A DNA stretch of 64,000 nt from Vicia villosa (lineage: Eukaryota > Streptophyta > Magnoliopsida > Fabales > Fabaceae): contig NW_026705209.1 of the NCBI RefSeq assembly GCF_029867415.1, forward strand, positions 558,001 to 622,000. Reading direction: 5' to 3'. The notes beneath the pieces are model-generated. The model searched no databases and was not told the DNA's origin. It saw nothing but the letters and a program-made list of their open reading frames with translations. Each line of letters begins with the position of its first letter. Within the stretch, counting starts at the first letter, position 1. This document shows positions 10,346 to 22,540 of the stretch, one piece after another. The position numbers were made by a program, and so were the translations under genes.

Positions 10346-12592
10346 GTTCATCAGGTTCACACTTCCATTTTCGTATTCTTGGAGAAGCTCACACTAATCA
10401 AGTTATAACTTTTCACCCGTAACTCTGATTGAAGCGATTTTGAACTTTTCGGTAAGCTCACGAAATTATCATCAATTTGCATAAAAATTTTGTGTCAGGG
10501 AGGTCTGTATTGACGGATATAAACACGTTTGAAGTTGAGCAATTGATGCTGAAAGTTGACAAAAAGAGGGCTACAGGTTTGATGATGTTGGAAGTAAAAT
10601 ATTGATCAAGATTGGAGCTCAGTTGCAGCATGGCTATCATTTAAACCTCCATTGATACAAGGTGAGTTTCATATATAGGAACTTGGGTAGAAAATTGGGG
10701 ATTGATTGCATGTTGAAATGGGTGGTGAGATAATGCCTGCAATGTGTCAGTGTTTGAATTTCTGTTGTTGCATGCCCGATTAATAAATGAAAATTGTGCT
10801 GTTTGCCGATTAATTATGCATGTGTAGATTGATGTTGCAATTTTGAATGGTTTGAATTGGGTTGGAATGAAATATGTACCTTTAGAATGCAGAAAATTGC
10901 CTTTGCTGCAATGTAACACGTTACGTTGCGGAAAATGCAGAAAATTGTTTCTGTTATAGTGTAACCCGTTACGCTGAGTTAAAATGGAAAAATGACAAAA
11001 CTTCAAAAATTCATAACTTGAGTTTCGTAAATCAGTTTGACGCGGAGTTTATACTGTTGGAAAGCTTAAAACATGTCCTATCTAAGAAAAATATTTCCGG
11101 TACCAGATGGTTGTCATTTTTTGACGCATATGACGCCCTCGAGGCGTATTGTTAAAAGAGAATTTATGTTTATATTCCCCCAGAATGCAGTTCTGTTCCG
11201 TCTAGGGAACCGAATGGCCCCGTTGTCTTCTTAGACTTGTAAAACCGTGTCGTGGAACATACTATGTTTGATACAATCATAAATGTGTTAATTCCAAGTA
11301 TGTGAATAATTGATTGTTATATTGGCATGTTATGTGATGATCATATTTTGGTTATCGGTCCGTTACGGTTGAACGTTCAGAGATGTTGCCTGTGTGGCTG
11401 GATGCTGTGTGCTTGATAAGATTGATGAATGCTTGAATCGAAGTAGATATAGGCTATTAGATGGTAAATCACTTATGAATTTTATTACCGCTGCGGTGGC
11501 TGAAGGCGTTGCCTTCGGTGGGTAAACATCGGCATCTTGGTAAGTTATACACACTTGAGTTACCATTGCGACGTGCGAGCAGGTCTTAAAAGGCGTTTCC
11601 TTCGTGGGTAAAACATTGGCGTTCTTGGTATGGCGAGGTTGTGATGCCATGTAGGCTACATCACGTCAGATAACTCCCCTCTAGTACTGCCACATAGGGA
11701 ATACAACTAGGCTTTCACCCGGTGGGCTTGTGTAGTCATTACGACGTATTTGCACTAGCGGTTAACACATACGTGTATGGATGATTGATGGGGTTGTGAC
11801 GCCATTTAGGCAAGGTCATAATGGGTAAACTCATTACAAATGAAATTCTATGTAGGAATGATCCGTTTCATCTAGCAGTGTGCATGTGCAAGTCTTTTGA
11901 CACGTAGACATAAGGGGTAAACTCATCGAGGGTGTGATATAACATAGCCTAAGTAGCAAGGTTGAACTTACTTCTGAATTCCTCGTACACGGGTACGGGT
12001 CTACATACTTGTTGTGTAACTTGAGGACAATTTTTGATACCAGATGGGCAGGTAATCCCGGAAGACCTGACCTCGAGGGTCGCGCCCGACAGGAGGCAGG
12101 CATGCAAAACCAGAAGACCTATTATGGAGGAAACTGGTACTCATGGTTGTTTGTTGATATCATTGGTTAGTCAAGGGACTTCCAATATGGATTGTATCCT
12201 TGTTATGTGTTTGTACCTGGCCCTGAGGAAAACTTCGGATCCTCGGTGGATTCGTTTCTTTGCATGCATCTTCTAGAACTGAGTGAACCCATAAGATAAG
12301 GGAAATCAATGAGATTTAGTAATCTCAGCCAGAGTTATGAATAGCGCCCACTATGTCCGCTATCGTGGCGCACCGGAGCGGTGCGACACCCACCCGTGCA
12401 CCCTGTAGGGTGCGGAGATGGAAAAGCGGGTGCTCTGGCCGCTAAACCAGGTCGCGGGTTTTTCCCGGGTTGAGCAGAAATTCGACATTGTTTTCATTTT
12501 TTTTACTTTTTCTCTGTAAATTTACGATTTTGAAAGTGAAAGATTAAAAGGAACGGAGAATAGAAAGAGAAGATGAAGAGAGAGGTACAATA

Positions 12593-13724
12593 TGAAGGAT
12601 AGAAAAATACTTAGAAAGGGGGGGGGGGGGGTTGGATAAGTGTGACTTTAAAAACTCTTAAGATAAAAGCAATTAACACAATTATTTTTTTCCTGGTTCG
12701 TTGTTAACGAAACTACTCCAGTCCACCCCCTTAGAGTGATTTACCTCAACTGAGGATTTAATCCACTAATCAATCTTGATTACAATGGTTTTCCACTTAG
12801 ATACCCTCTAAGTCTTCTAGAGTATACTGATCACAACTTGATCACTCTAGGAATACACCACTTAGAAACTTCTAAGTCTTCTATAGTCTACTGATCTCAC
12901 TGATCACTCTAGGAACCTTTTACAAATCAATGTAAAATAAATGTTTACAAGAGTATTCAAATGCTTCTTAGAAGGCTATAATCACAACTGTGATATTTCT
13001 CTTAAGTTCTAAGCTTAACTCTCACTAAGATATTACAAGTGAAGTGAGGTTGAAGATGAAGTTCGTAAGTAATGAATTCAGTAGGGTTTCAGTATTTTTG
13101 CAAGAGTTGTATATATCTGCTTCTGATCAGAACTTCATATTTATAGGCGTTTTGAGAAGATGACCGTTGGGAGCATTTAATGCGTTGCGTGTTCCGTACA
13201 GCTCTATATTTAATGTTTCACACTTTTGCAACTACCTCGAGCCTTGCTTTTGCTGCTTTTACTGACTTTGCCTTTTGTAGCTTCTAACGTTCCTTTTGTC
13301 AGTCAGCATAGCCTGTCATCTTGTACTTGCTTCTGATATGATGTTTGTAGATACAACGTTTGAATAATCAGAGTCAAACAGCTTGGTGCAGAGCATCTTC
13401 TTGTCTTCTGACTTTGAAGTGCTTGAGCGTGATACCATAAGAACTTCAGTGCTTCTGCTTCTGATCTCATGTTCTTCTGATGCTTCATAGACCATGTTCG
13501 GATTCTGCTTGACCATCTTCTGATGTCTTGCGAGAGCATGTTCTGATGTTGCAATCTTGAACCTTCTGAGTCAGTGCTTCTTGCGCTGAATTGTGCATAC
13601 TCTTTATATATTTCCTGAAATGGAAAATACAAAGGATTAGAGTACCACATTATCTTATACAAAATTCATATACATTGTTATCATCAAAACAAGAATACTG
13701 ATCAGAACAAATATTTTTCTAACA
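12593..13724 (-). repeat. 3' LTR of the Sirevirus
   Basis: In + orientation it runs from TGAAGGATAGAAAAATACTT to TTTTTCTAACA. It contains a poly-G run near 12618-12632, where the partner LTR has only six G. Substitutions and small indels relative to the 22541-23667 copy are scattered along it, so the insertion is not recent. Confidence 0.92.
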
Positions 13725-13742
13725 ATCTCCCCCTTTTTGATG
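13725..13742 (-). other. Polypurine tract of the Sirevirus
   Basis: ATCTCCCCCTTTTTGATG on the + strand (AAAAAGGGGGAGAT on the coding strand) directly abuts the 3' LTR. It is the plus-strand primer site for reverse transcription. Two further GGGGGAGA copies lie at about 13850-13880, a multiplied form also seen in the element at the left edge. Confidence 0.85.
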
Positions 13743-14674
13743 ATGACAAAAACATATATAATTGATATGAATTTGCAATCAGAATATCAGATGGCCAAAG
13801 ACAATTACACAAATATAGTATAAACATATAATCATAGTGTGTGAATATGTCTCCCCCTGAGATTAACAATCTCCCCCTGAAATAAATACTAGATGAATTT
13901 TTTTAAAAAAAAACTTCCCTGAGTATTTTTCCATTTCAACAGAGATGTTCACCTTGCCTAGAACTTCAGAACATTCATAGCTTCTGCTTCTTGCTTCCAT
14001 AGGACAACTTCAGAGCTTTGAATTTCTTCTTTGTTGTCATAGCATGCTTGATTGAATCAGATCATTCTTGAATGTATCAGAGCATCATCAGAGCATCTTT
14101 ACATTCTGAAATGTTTCAGAACATACTAGACAAAAATATCAAAATCAAGAATGTATCAGAGCATTCTTAATGAATAGCATGTATCATAACATTCTTGATA
14201 GATTCTTAATAAGTAGCATGTATCGGAGCATATTCTGCAACGAGAATATCAGAACATTCTTATTGCTTCTGATCTTAAAGTTTCACAACACTAAGCTTGC
14301 TTCAAATTTCCAAGAACATGCTTCTTAATAGAATTGCTTTTCCCATGTATTTGCTTCACATGTTGAGCTTTTTTCAGAATATCTTCAATCCTGCAAAAAA
14401 AATCTCAAAGACATAGAGCTTGCAAATAATGTTAGGAATGTTGAGACTTAATCCCAGCAACTGATATAATAAACCAAATCAATTATCATGTTTCTCCCCC
14501 TTTTTGTCATAACATCAAAAAACATATAAAAGAGTTAGATGATAAAACAACATAAAGTGAAGAAGATAATATTTCATTGATCAAAAAAATATCAGAAGTA
14601 CACGAGTGATAGAAGCAGATGCAAGAAACAGATGCAAGAAACAAGAAAACATCTAAAACTAAGACACACTACGA
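13743..14674 (-). other. Non-coding 3' internal region of the Sirevirus
   Basis: This is sequence between the last open frame and the polypurine tract, without a coding frame. It is rich in CAGAA/TTCTGA words, including loosely repeated ATCAGAGCATTCTTGA-type units at about 14050-14260. These are related in composition to the 70-bp minisatellite at the left edge of the window. Confidence 0.6.
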
Positions 14675-15496
14675 CTAGCCTAGCTTATAAGCTATCTTGG
14701 CCAGAAGGTTTTGAATCTCAGCAGTGCTTTCTGTCTGCGTCTTCATAAATGATATGAACTCATTGTGAGTTTCCTCATGCTTGTCCAGACGAGAAGCAAG
14801 ATCAGCTTTATTCTGTTGAAGAGCCTTCATGGTGGTTACCAGCACAGAAGGTCCAGCAGAGGAAGCATCAGAGCTATTGTCCAAAAGAGGAGTCTCAACA
14901 GCATCAATCATGAGAACATCAGCTTGATTTTCCTTAAGAGGAGGTTGCATAGCAGGATGATTCTCAGCATCTTGAGTTTTAGAATCTTGATTTCCAGCAT
15001 CAGCTTCTGATTCAGAAATATCTTCAGCAAACACAGGCGAAGGGATTTCAGCTTCTGAAGTCTCTAAAGCCAGAAGAATTTCAGCCAAATTCTTTGGAGG
15101 TGTAGGAGCAGAAGGTTCTGATGGGTATTCAACTTCTGGATATACCATATTTGGCGCTTTCTCAGAGGGGTTCTCCCTTAGCCAGTTGAATATCGACTGA
15201 AAGTCTCCAGTCAGAACATTATAATGAGGCTTCCACACAACCATAACAAGTGGATGTACTTCCTCGAGCTCATCAACAAATTTCTTCTCTTCAAGGGATT
15301 TCCAGCTCCTGATGGGTTGATAGTACTTACCATCATCTGAATCCAAAAAGTAGCCAGAAGAACCAGTACTTTCAGCCAAGCATCTCTTCTGGATGTTCAT
15401 AAAATCAGTCAGAATATCCTTCTTAAAGACTTTCCACAACTTGCGAAGAACAACATGATCCATCTTGGACTCATGAGCAGCTTTCAGAGTCTCCAA
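14675..15496 (-). pseudogene. Sirevirus extra region, C-terminal env-like open frame (273 codons)
   Basis: This frame lies downstream of pol, in the place where Sireviruses carry an additional, env-like reading frame. It is acidic and rich in Ser, Pro and Glu in the middle, with a heptad-like stretch near the end (LQQNKADLASRLDKHEE) that could form a coiled coil. No membrane segment is evident, so the env label reflects position only. It is separated from the upstream part by stops between 15497 and 15810. The true function of this region in the family is not established. Confidence 0.6.
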
Positions 15497-15810
15497 TCCA
15501 TTCTGACCTTATACATCAACAAGTCATAGCAAGCATCAATAGAGGGTTCAGGAGGATTGAAAGTGAAACAATAATCAGGGTAAAGAAGACTATAGGGTTT
15601 TGATTCTCTTTAGAACAAAGCAGGAGTGGTAGAAGAGGTTAAGGAGGATGAAGAATCTGTGGTGAAAGTGGTTGAGAGAATATTTTCAAAAGGAAGATGG
15701 GGAGAGATATCATTTTGTGGTTGAGGGTTTAGAACAGGTGTAGAAAGAAGTGGTTGGTTTCTATTTGTGGTTATGGAAGAAGATGGAATAACAGAAGGAG
15801 GAGGCTTTTT

Positions 15811-17020
15811 CTAAGGGGGACGGTCCGAAGAATGGTAAATTTTATGAATGAGCTTCTCAAGCTGTTCATCAGTTCTTTTAGGTTTGAGAGACTCTCTGGG
15901 TTTCTTTTGCTTCTTTGCTTGCTTAGAATCAGGGTCTTCTTCTATGGCTTTTCTCTTTAGTTTCTTTTCTTTCTTCTTCTGTTCCTTCTTTCTTAACTCA
16001 TCCAGAGATGGAAGAGTTCTTCCTCGAAAATCAAGCAGGATCAACAGAAGTTTGAGCTTTAACGCATGACTTCAGATAGCGTTTGATAGATTTGTCTAGC
16101 TCCTCTTTGAACATGTGAGAGAAACTCACAACATGAGTTCTTCTTGTCAGAATATCTGGAAACATTGTTGAAGGAGTAGTCACTTCTTCAATCAACTGCA
16201 TCCTTTTTAGAGAATGAGCATTCAAAATAACCCCTTGGATAGCAGTCAAGTTCTTGGATGGGCCAGCTGTTCTTAGAACTTCTATTAAGCCACTCTCAAT
16301 CAGAATATTTGAAATCATCCTTCCAAGAGGGATAGTATTCTTCTTGAGTTTGGGATTCTTCTGACGTTCTTCATCTCTTGATTCTTCAATATTAGTCTTC
16401 AGATGTTGAAAAAGAATGTGTGGTAGATTAACTCTCATTCCTTTTTCAATGCAGAATAATATATACTTTTGATCCTGATTGACAAAGGTAGCAGCGCTTG
16501 ATGATTTTCTATGATAGAGAGATCCCAGAATGATCTCAGCCCATACTCTGTAGGAAGGCTTCAAGGCAGTAGTGAAAGGAGAGGGAATACCAGAAGTAAA
16601 CAACTCTCGATCAACTTTATCCCAATCAGTTCTTCCATGAAGAGCACCAGTGATTCCATCTAAACCATCAAGACCATACAGTTTCCTTATCAGTTTCTCA
16701 GTCATAACAACTTCATGCCCTAGCACGAAGTAGATGATGGTAGTTGAAGTAACCGTTGCATGTGTCAAGAAATCCTTAACCAATATAGGATAAACTGGTC
16801 CAGTAAACCTTTCAAAGTAGTTTGACCATTCTTGTACCAGCATTGCAGTTTTGGTTTTGAAATCATGTTCCACAAGACTTTCAAAATCCACCATTGTTTC
16901 GCAGAGAACTTCCAGTTCATTAAAAGGAATCGAACACGACTTCAAAGGAGTAAATGCAAATATCTTTTGTTGAACTTGATGTTGCGATGATACCTTGCGT
17001 TGAACATAGAAGATGAAGCC
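15811..17020 (-). pseudogene. Sirevirus extra region, N-terminal env-like part
   Basis: A start near 17020 (MASSSMFNARYHRN) is followed by a frame change near 16945. A 304-codon open stretch then runs to 16031, and an overlapping Lys-rich frame continues to 15811 (KKEQKKKEKKLKRKAIEEDP). The long stretch has an LVEHDFKTKTAMLVQEWSNY segment and a conserved-looking LYGLDGLDGITG. It resembles the plant retroelement env-like domain by position and composition. The lysine-rich part could be a nuclear-localisation type signal. At least two frame breaks separate the pieces. Confidence 0.6.
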
Positions 17021-17521
17021 ATGGAATCACACTGAGGTTCATGTTTAGTAACTAGGGTTTATGCAAAAAGAGAGAGATGAACAAAATAAAGATAGTGAAC
17101 AAAGAGAGAGAATGTAAAGAGATGAAGTATTATGGGAATAAGTTTATATAGGCACGGATTTGAAATGAAATGCAATATGTTTCTGAATGAACATGATTAC
17201 AGAAATGCAGAGAATCAAATGCATTTAATGTTGAGTGACGTTAGGGTAAAACGTGATATTTGAAATGATTTGCACAGTTACCTAGGACGGCGTCTCATCA
17301 AATGCACACATGCTTGCCCAAATAGAGTGAACACGTGTTCATCTTCTGGAAAAGCTAGTGACAGCTGTTTTGCTTTAAAAGAAACTCTAAATCAACTTAG
17401 ACATATGAAGCGTTAGCAATAACAGAATCAGAATATCTAACTGATCAACATCAGAACTTCTTATAAGAAAATAAAACTGATCATTTCAAATCTAATCCAT
17501 ATATCAGAACTTCTCATCCTT

Positions 17522-18175
17522 TCATTTTGGACATAAATCCATACTGATATTCTTCAGAATGAACTTAAACCTATCTTCAGCAAGGGGTTTTGTAAAGATA
17601 TCAGCCCATTGATGGTCTGTATCAACAAAGTTTAAAGAAAGAACACCCTTCTGAACATAGTCCCTAATGAAATGATGTTTAATATCAATATGTTTAGCTT
17701 TGGAATGTAAGATTGGATTCTTAGATAAACAAATAGCAGAAGTATTATCACAGAAGATAGGAATGTTACTCTCATATATCTGATAATCTTCTAGCTAACT
17801 CTTCATCCAGAGCATATGTGTACTACATCCAGCAGCAACAACATATTCTGCTTCTGTTGTAGAGAGGACAATTGTAGCTTACTTCTTGCTGTACTAGGAG
17901 ATCAGGTGACTTCCAAGAAATTGACAACTTCCAGAAGTACCTTTCCTTTCAACTCTATCTCCAGCGTAATCAGCATCACAAAATCCTACTAAGTTGTATT
18001 CTTCAGATCTTCTGTAGACTAAACCAACATTAGTAGTACCTTTCAAATACCTCAGAATTCTCTTAACAGCTGTTAAGTGAGATTCTCTAGGATCTGATTG
18101 GAATCTTGCACACAGACAAACACTGAATAAAATATCAGGTCTAGAAGCAGTAAGATATAGGAGAGATCCAATCAT
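17522..18175 (-). pseudogene. Sirevirus RNase H
   Basis: The frame holds MIGSLLYLTASRPDILFSVC and GFCDADYAGD, the linker and first catalytic region of copia RNase H. After two stops near 17881-17905 it continues as STTEAEYVVAAGCS and then the chain end near IFTKPLAEDRF, closing at a stop at about 17522. RNase H removes the RNA strand during reverse transcription. The internal stops make it non-functional. Confidence 0.85.
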
Positions 18176-18207
18176 ACCTCTGTAGAGCTTCTGATCTACC
18201 TTTTTAC

Positions 18208-18857
18208 TTACCTCATCCTTACCTCATCCTTACCTAGAACACACGTTGGATGCATAGGAGTTTTTGCTTCTTTGCTTTCTGAAAGATTAAACTTCCTCAT
18301 AAGTTCTTTCACATACTTGGTCTGATGAACATAAGTTCCTTCAGAAGTTTGATTGATTTGGATCCCAAGGAAATACTTGAGTTCTCCCATCATGCTCATT
18401 TCAAACTCAGCCTGCATAGACTTAGAAAACTCCTTTCCAAGTGTAGCATTAGAGGTTCCAAAGATAATATCATCAACATAAATTTGGCCAATTAAAAAAA
18501 ATCCTTTTTAAAGGTTTTACAAAAGAGAGTAGTATCCACTTTTCCTCTAGTGAAACCATTATCCAGAAGGAAAGAACTTAATCTTTCATACCAAGCTCTA
18601 GGAGCTTGCTTCAATCCGTATAATGACTTCTTTAGTTTAAAAACATGTTCTGGAGACTTAGAGTCTTCAAAACCAGAAGGTTGGTGGACATAAACTTCCT
18701 CATCTATATAACCATTTAAGAAGGCACTCTTAACATCCATCTGATACAAAGTGATGTTATGTTGAGTGGCAAAAGAAATCAATAAGCGAATAGATTCTAA
18801 CCTGGCCACTGGTGCAAAGGTTTCAGTATAGTCAATACCTTCTTGCTGACTATAGCC
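18208..18857 (-). pseudogene. Sirevirus reverse transcriptase, catalytic part
   Basis: Frames at 18492-18809 and 18208-18417 carry QMDVKSAFLNGYIDEEVYV and SLYGLKQAPRAWYERL, then a YVDD catalytic box near 18473 in a shifted frame, then ELKYFLGIQI and YVKELMRKFNL. These are the ordered blocks of copia reverse transcriptase. A frameshift at the run of eight A at about 18494-18501 and further breaks at about 18200-18230 disrupt it. Confidence 0.88.
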
Positions 18858-20228
18858 TTAAGCAACCAGTCTGGATTTGTTTCTTAAAACTTCTCCTTTT
18901 TCGCTTAGCTTGTTTCTGAAGACCCACTTAGTTCCAATAATGTTAAATCCTTTTGGTCTTGGAACAAGATCCCAAACATCATTCCTTGTAAACTGATTTA
19001 GTTCCTCTTGCATGGCAATTATCCAGTCAGCATCCTCCAGAGCTTGATAAATAGAAGTTGACTCAATAAGAGATATTAGACCAAATTGACATTCTGCATT
19101 GTTCTTAAGGAATGCTCTTGTTCTGATAGGATCTTCTTTCTTCCCAATGATAACATCTTCTGAGTGATCAGAGTTGAGTTTAGAAGATCTTCTGATAGTT
19201 GGCTCTTCAGAAATTCTGAGATTCTCTAATGAAGCAGCAACTTGATCTTCTGTCTCTTTGCTTCTGGGTTCTTCAGCTTCTGAGTTAGAGATTTCAATAT
19301 CTGCAAAATTCTCAAATTGCTTTGGCTTTTCAAGACCAAGCTTATCATCAAATCTGATATTGATTGATTCTTCAACAACCAATGTTTCAGTATTGTATAC
19401 TCTGTAGCCTTTTGAGCGTTCAGAATATCCAAGAAGGAAACACTTCTGTGCCTTAGAATCAAACTTATGCAGATGATATTTAGTGTTCAGAATATAACAT
19501 ATACATCCAAATGGATGGAAATAAGAAATGTTGGGCTTTCTGTTCTTCCACAATTCATAAGGAGTCTTATTAAGAATGGGTCTTATGGAGATTCTAGTCT
19601 GAATATAACATGCAGTGTTTATTGCTTCTGCCCAGAAATGCTTAGCCATATTAGTTTCATTAATCATGGTTCTGGCCATTTCTTGTAGAGTCCTATTCTT
19701 TCGCTCTACAACTCCATTTTGCTGTGGAGTTCTAGGGCAAGAGAAATCATGGGCAATACCATTTTCTTTGAAATAAATCTCAAAGAATCTGTTCTCAAAT
19801 TCGCCACCATGATCACTTCTGACTTTTATTATTTTACATTCTTTCTCAGATTGAATTTGAGTGTAGAGGTCAAAGAACACTGTATGAGACTCATCCTTGT
19901 GTTTCAAGAACTTTACCCATGTCCATCGGCTATAATCATCTATGATGACTAATCCATATTTCTTCCCTCTGACATATGCTGTTTTGACTGTGTCAAACAA
20001 ATCAATGTGCAGAAGTTCTAGCGTCCTAGAGGAAGAGACAACATTCTTAGATTTGAATGCAGGTTTGGAAAACTCCCCTTTCTGACATGCTTCGCAAAGA
20101 GCATTTGATTTATATTTCAGATTAGGGAGTCCTCTGACCAGATTAAGTTTGTTAATCTGAGATATCTTTCTCAAAATAGCATGGCATAATCTTATGTGCC
20201 AAACCCTTTGCTCTTCACTAACAGACAT
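18858..20228 (-). pseudogene. Sirevirus integrase and start of reverse transcriptase (456 codons)
   Basis: The N-terminal zinc-binding region has WHIRLCH and CEACQKG. The catalytic core has the ordered acidic residues in LLHIDLFD, RSDHGGEF and VVERKNRTLQEMAR. A GKKYGLVIIDDYSRWTWVKF block lies between them and a PFGCICYIL block follows. The reverse transcriptase begins with DADWIIAMQEELNQF and ends at a stop after NKSRLVA, where the family continues. This is the best-preserved part of the element. Integrase inserts the DNA copy into the chromosome. Confidence 0.9.
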
Positions 20229-20321
20229 AAGACAAGTTACCTTCTGATTCTTAAGATCTTGAAGATCAATCTTGTAAGTGTTGTTCTTTCTCTTTCCTGT
20301 AAATAGGATTGAGCCATCCTT

Positions 20322-20642
20322 CTAACTTACAGCTTTGCAAGACTTTTGATTGAAGATTATGTCATAACCATTGTCACTTAATTGACTTATGGACAATAAG
20401 TTATGAGCTAATCCATCTACAAGAAGTACATTAGTTATGGAAGGAGAGTTACCAATACTTATGGTTCCAGAGCCAATTATCTTGCTCTTCTGATCTCCTC
20501 CAAACTTGACTTCTCCAGCAGACTTAAGCACCAGGTCTTGGAACATAGACCTTTTTCCCGTCATGTGCCGCGAGCACCCCGAGTCCAGGTACCATGACAT
20601 GTTTTGCTTTGTCTTCATTACTGCCAAGGATATTTGCAACAA
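20322..20642 (-). pseudogene. Sirevirus aspartic protease
   Basis: The sequence contains WYLDSGCSRHMTG, the catalytic DSG motif of copia protease, followed by a SITNVLLVDGLAHNLLSISQL flap region. It would process the gag-pol polyprotein. A stop at 20322 separates it from integrase, and it lies in a different frame from the gag end, which it overlaps. The overlap is out of frame, so a break rather than a designed junction is likely. Confidence 0.88.
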
Positions 20643-22457
20643 AAATTATCTTCTCCTTAGGTACCCACATTTTCTTGGGTCCTTTCTTGTTAGTTCTCCT
20701 CAAGTTCTGATTGAACTTGAGTTTTGCATGATAAACAACAGGAGGTACAACATGATACTCCTTAGTTTGAGCAGCATGATATTTTTTATTCTGTGTCACA
20801 TGCTTCTTAGTGTGTGTAATGTGAAAGCTTTTGGCATGTGATGTGAGCCTAATATCATGGGAGTGGCCATACTTGAACTGATCATACAAGGGCTTGTATG
20901 TGATTTTCATATCATTTACAGGTTCAAGTTTGTATAGGGTATCACCCTCATAGCCTATGCCAACTCTCTTGTGTCCACTAACTGCATATATCATAGAGGC
21001 AAGTTGACTTCTATTAATACCTCTAGATAAGAACTTCCTGAAACTCATGTCATATTCCTTGAGAATATTGTTCAAGCTTGGAATAGAGTTTTCTAAACCA
21101 GAAGATGACTCAGTATCTTTGGATAGTTTTAAAACTTTTTCTTTGAGTTCAGAATTTTCTAGTTCAAGCTTCTTAGTTTCAGATGCAAAGAGCTTTCTCA
21201 GCTTTTTGTATTTGATACTAAGCTTAGCCTTGATTTCCAGAATTTCAGTTAGGCTGGAAACTAGCTCATCTCTAGATAGTTCAGAAAATACCTCTTCAGA
21301 GTCTGAGTCTGATTCTGATGTAGATTCTGATCCATCATCAATAGTGACCATGAGCGCAATGTTTGCCTGCTCATCTTCAGAGTCTGATTCTGATTTTGAT
21401 GAATCTGAATCGTCCCAAGTAGCTATAAGGCCTTTCTTCTTTTGAAACTTCTTCTTGGGCTTCTTACTCTGAAGCTTTTGACACTCACTCTTGTAATGAC
21501 CTGGCTCCTTGCATTCAAAGCACGTGACCTTCTTCTTGTCAGATCTTCTGAGACTAGAAGATTCTCCTCTTTCAGGCTTTTTGGAACTTTTGAAGTTCTT
21601 GAACTTCCTTTCTTTGCTCTTCCAGAGTTGGTTTACCCTTCTGGAGATCATGGACAGTTCATTTTTTTCTTCTTCTGATTCGGACTCTTCAGAATCTTCT
21701 TCTTCAGCCTGAAAAGCGTTAGTGCATTTTTTATTCAAAGATTATAACGCAATAGACTTACCTTTCTTTTGGGGTTCATTAGCATCCAGCTCTATTTCAT
21801 GACTCCTCAAAGCGCTGATTAGCTCTTCCAAAGAGACTTCATTCATATTCTTTGCTATCTTGAATGCACTCACCATTGGGCCCCATCTTCTGGGCAAGCT
21901 TCTGATGATCTTCTTGACATGATCTGCCTTTGTATATCCCTTGTCAAGCACTCTTAATCCAGCAGTTAGAGTTTGAAATCTTGAGAACATTGTTCAATGT
22001 TTTCATCATCCTCCATCTTGAAGGCTTCATACTTCTGGATTAATGCAAGAGCTTTTGTCTCCTTGACTTGGGTATTTCCTTCGTGAGTCATCTTCAATGA
22101 TTCAAAGATGTCATGGGCAGTTTCTCTATTTGATATCTTCTCATATTTAGCATGAGAAATAGCATTCAGCAGAATAGTCCTTGACTTGTGATGATTTTTG
22201 AATTGTTTCTTTTGATCGTCACTCATTTCTTGTCTTGACATCTTTGCTCCATTAGCATTTACAGGATGTTTGTAACCATCCATAAGTAAGTCCCATAAAT
22301 CACCATCTAGACCAAGAAAGTAACTTTCCAATCTATCTTTCCAGTATTCAAAGTTTTCACCATCAAATACTGGTGGTCTAGAATATCCATTTCCATTGTT
22401 GTGTTGATCATTTGAAACAGGTGTAGGAGTTGATGCAGCAGTTGGTGTATCAACCAT
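20643..22457 (-). pseudogene. Sirevirus gag, with zinc knuckle
   Basis: The N-terminal part starts with an ATG at 22457 (MVDTPTAASTPTPVSNDQ) and holds PPVFDGENFEYWKDRLESYF, a typical copia gag opening. A frameshift near 21970-21990 and a stop at 21742 interrupt it. The rest (21738 on) is rich in Ser and Glu and has the nucleocapsid knuckle CFECKEPGHYKSEC, followed by a long acidic and then basic tail. Gag packages the element RNA into particles. Confidence 0.9.
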
Positions 22458-22525
22458 ATTGACTTAACGTTTTTCTCTTCCTGAATCTTTTTCTAACACG
22501 GTTAAGTGCTTGCACCTAGAACCGG

Positions 22526-22540
22526 CACTCTGATGCCAAT
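22526..22540 (-). other. Primer-binding site of the Sirevirus
   Basis: On the coding strand ATTGGCATCAGAGTG directly follows the 5' LTR. It resembles TGGTATCAGAGC, the complement of the initiator methionine tRNA 3' end used by most plant copia elements, with some mismatches. Confidence 0.75.

Noticed and set aside
20524..20642. Programmed frameshift between Sirevirus gag and protease
   Set aside because: Other frame breaks and stops occur throughout the element, and no slippery heptamer or structure was evident. Simple decay explains it better.
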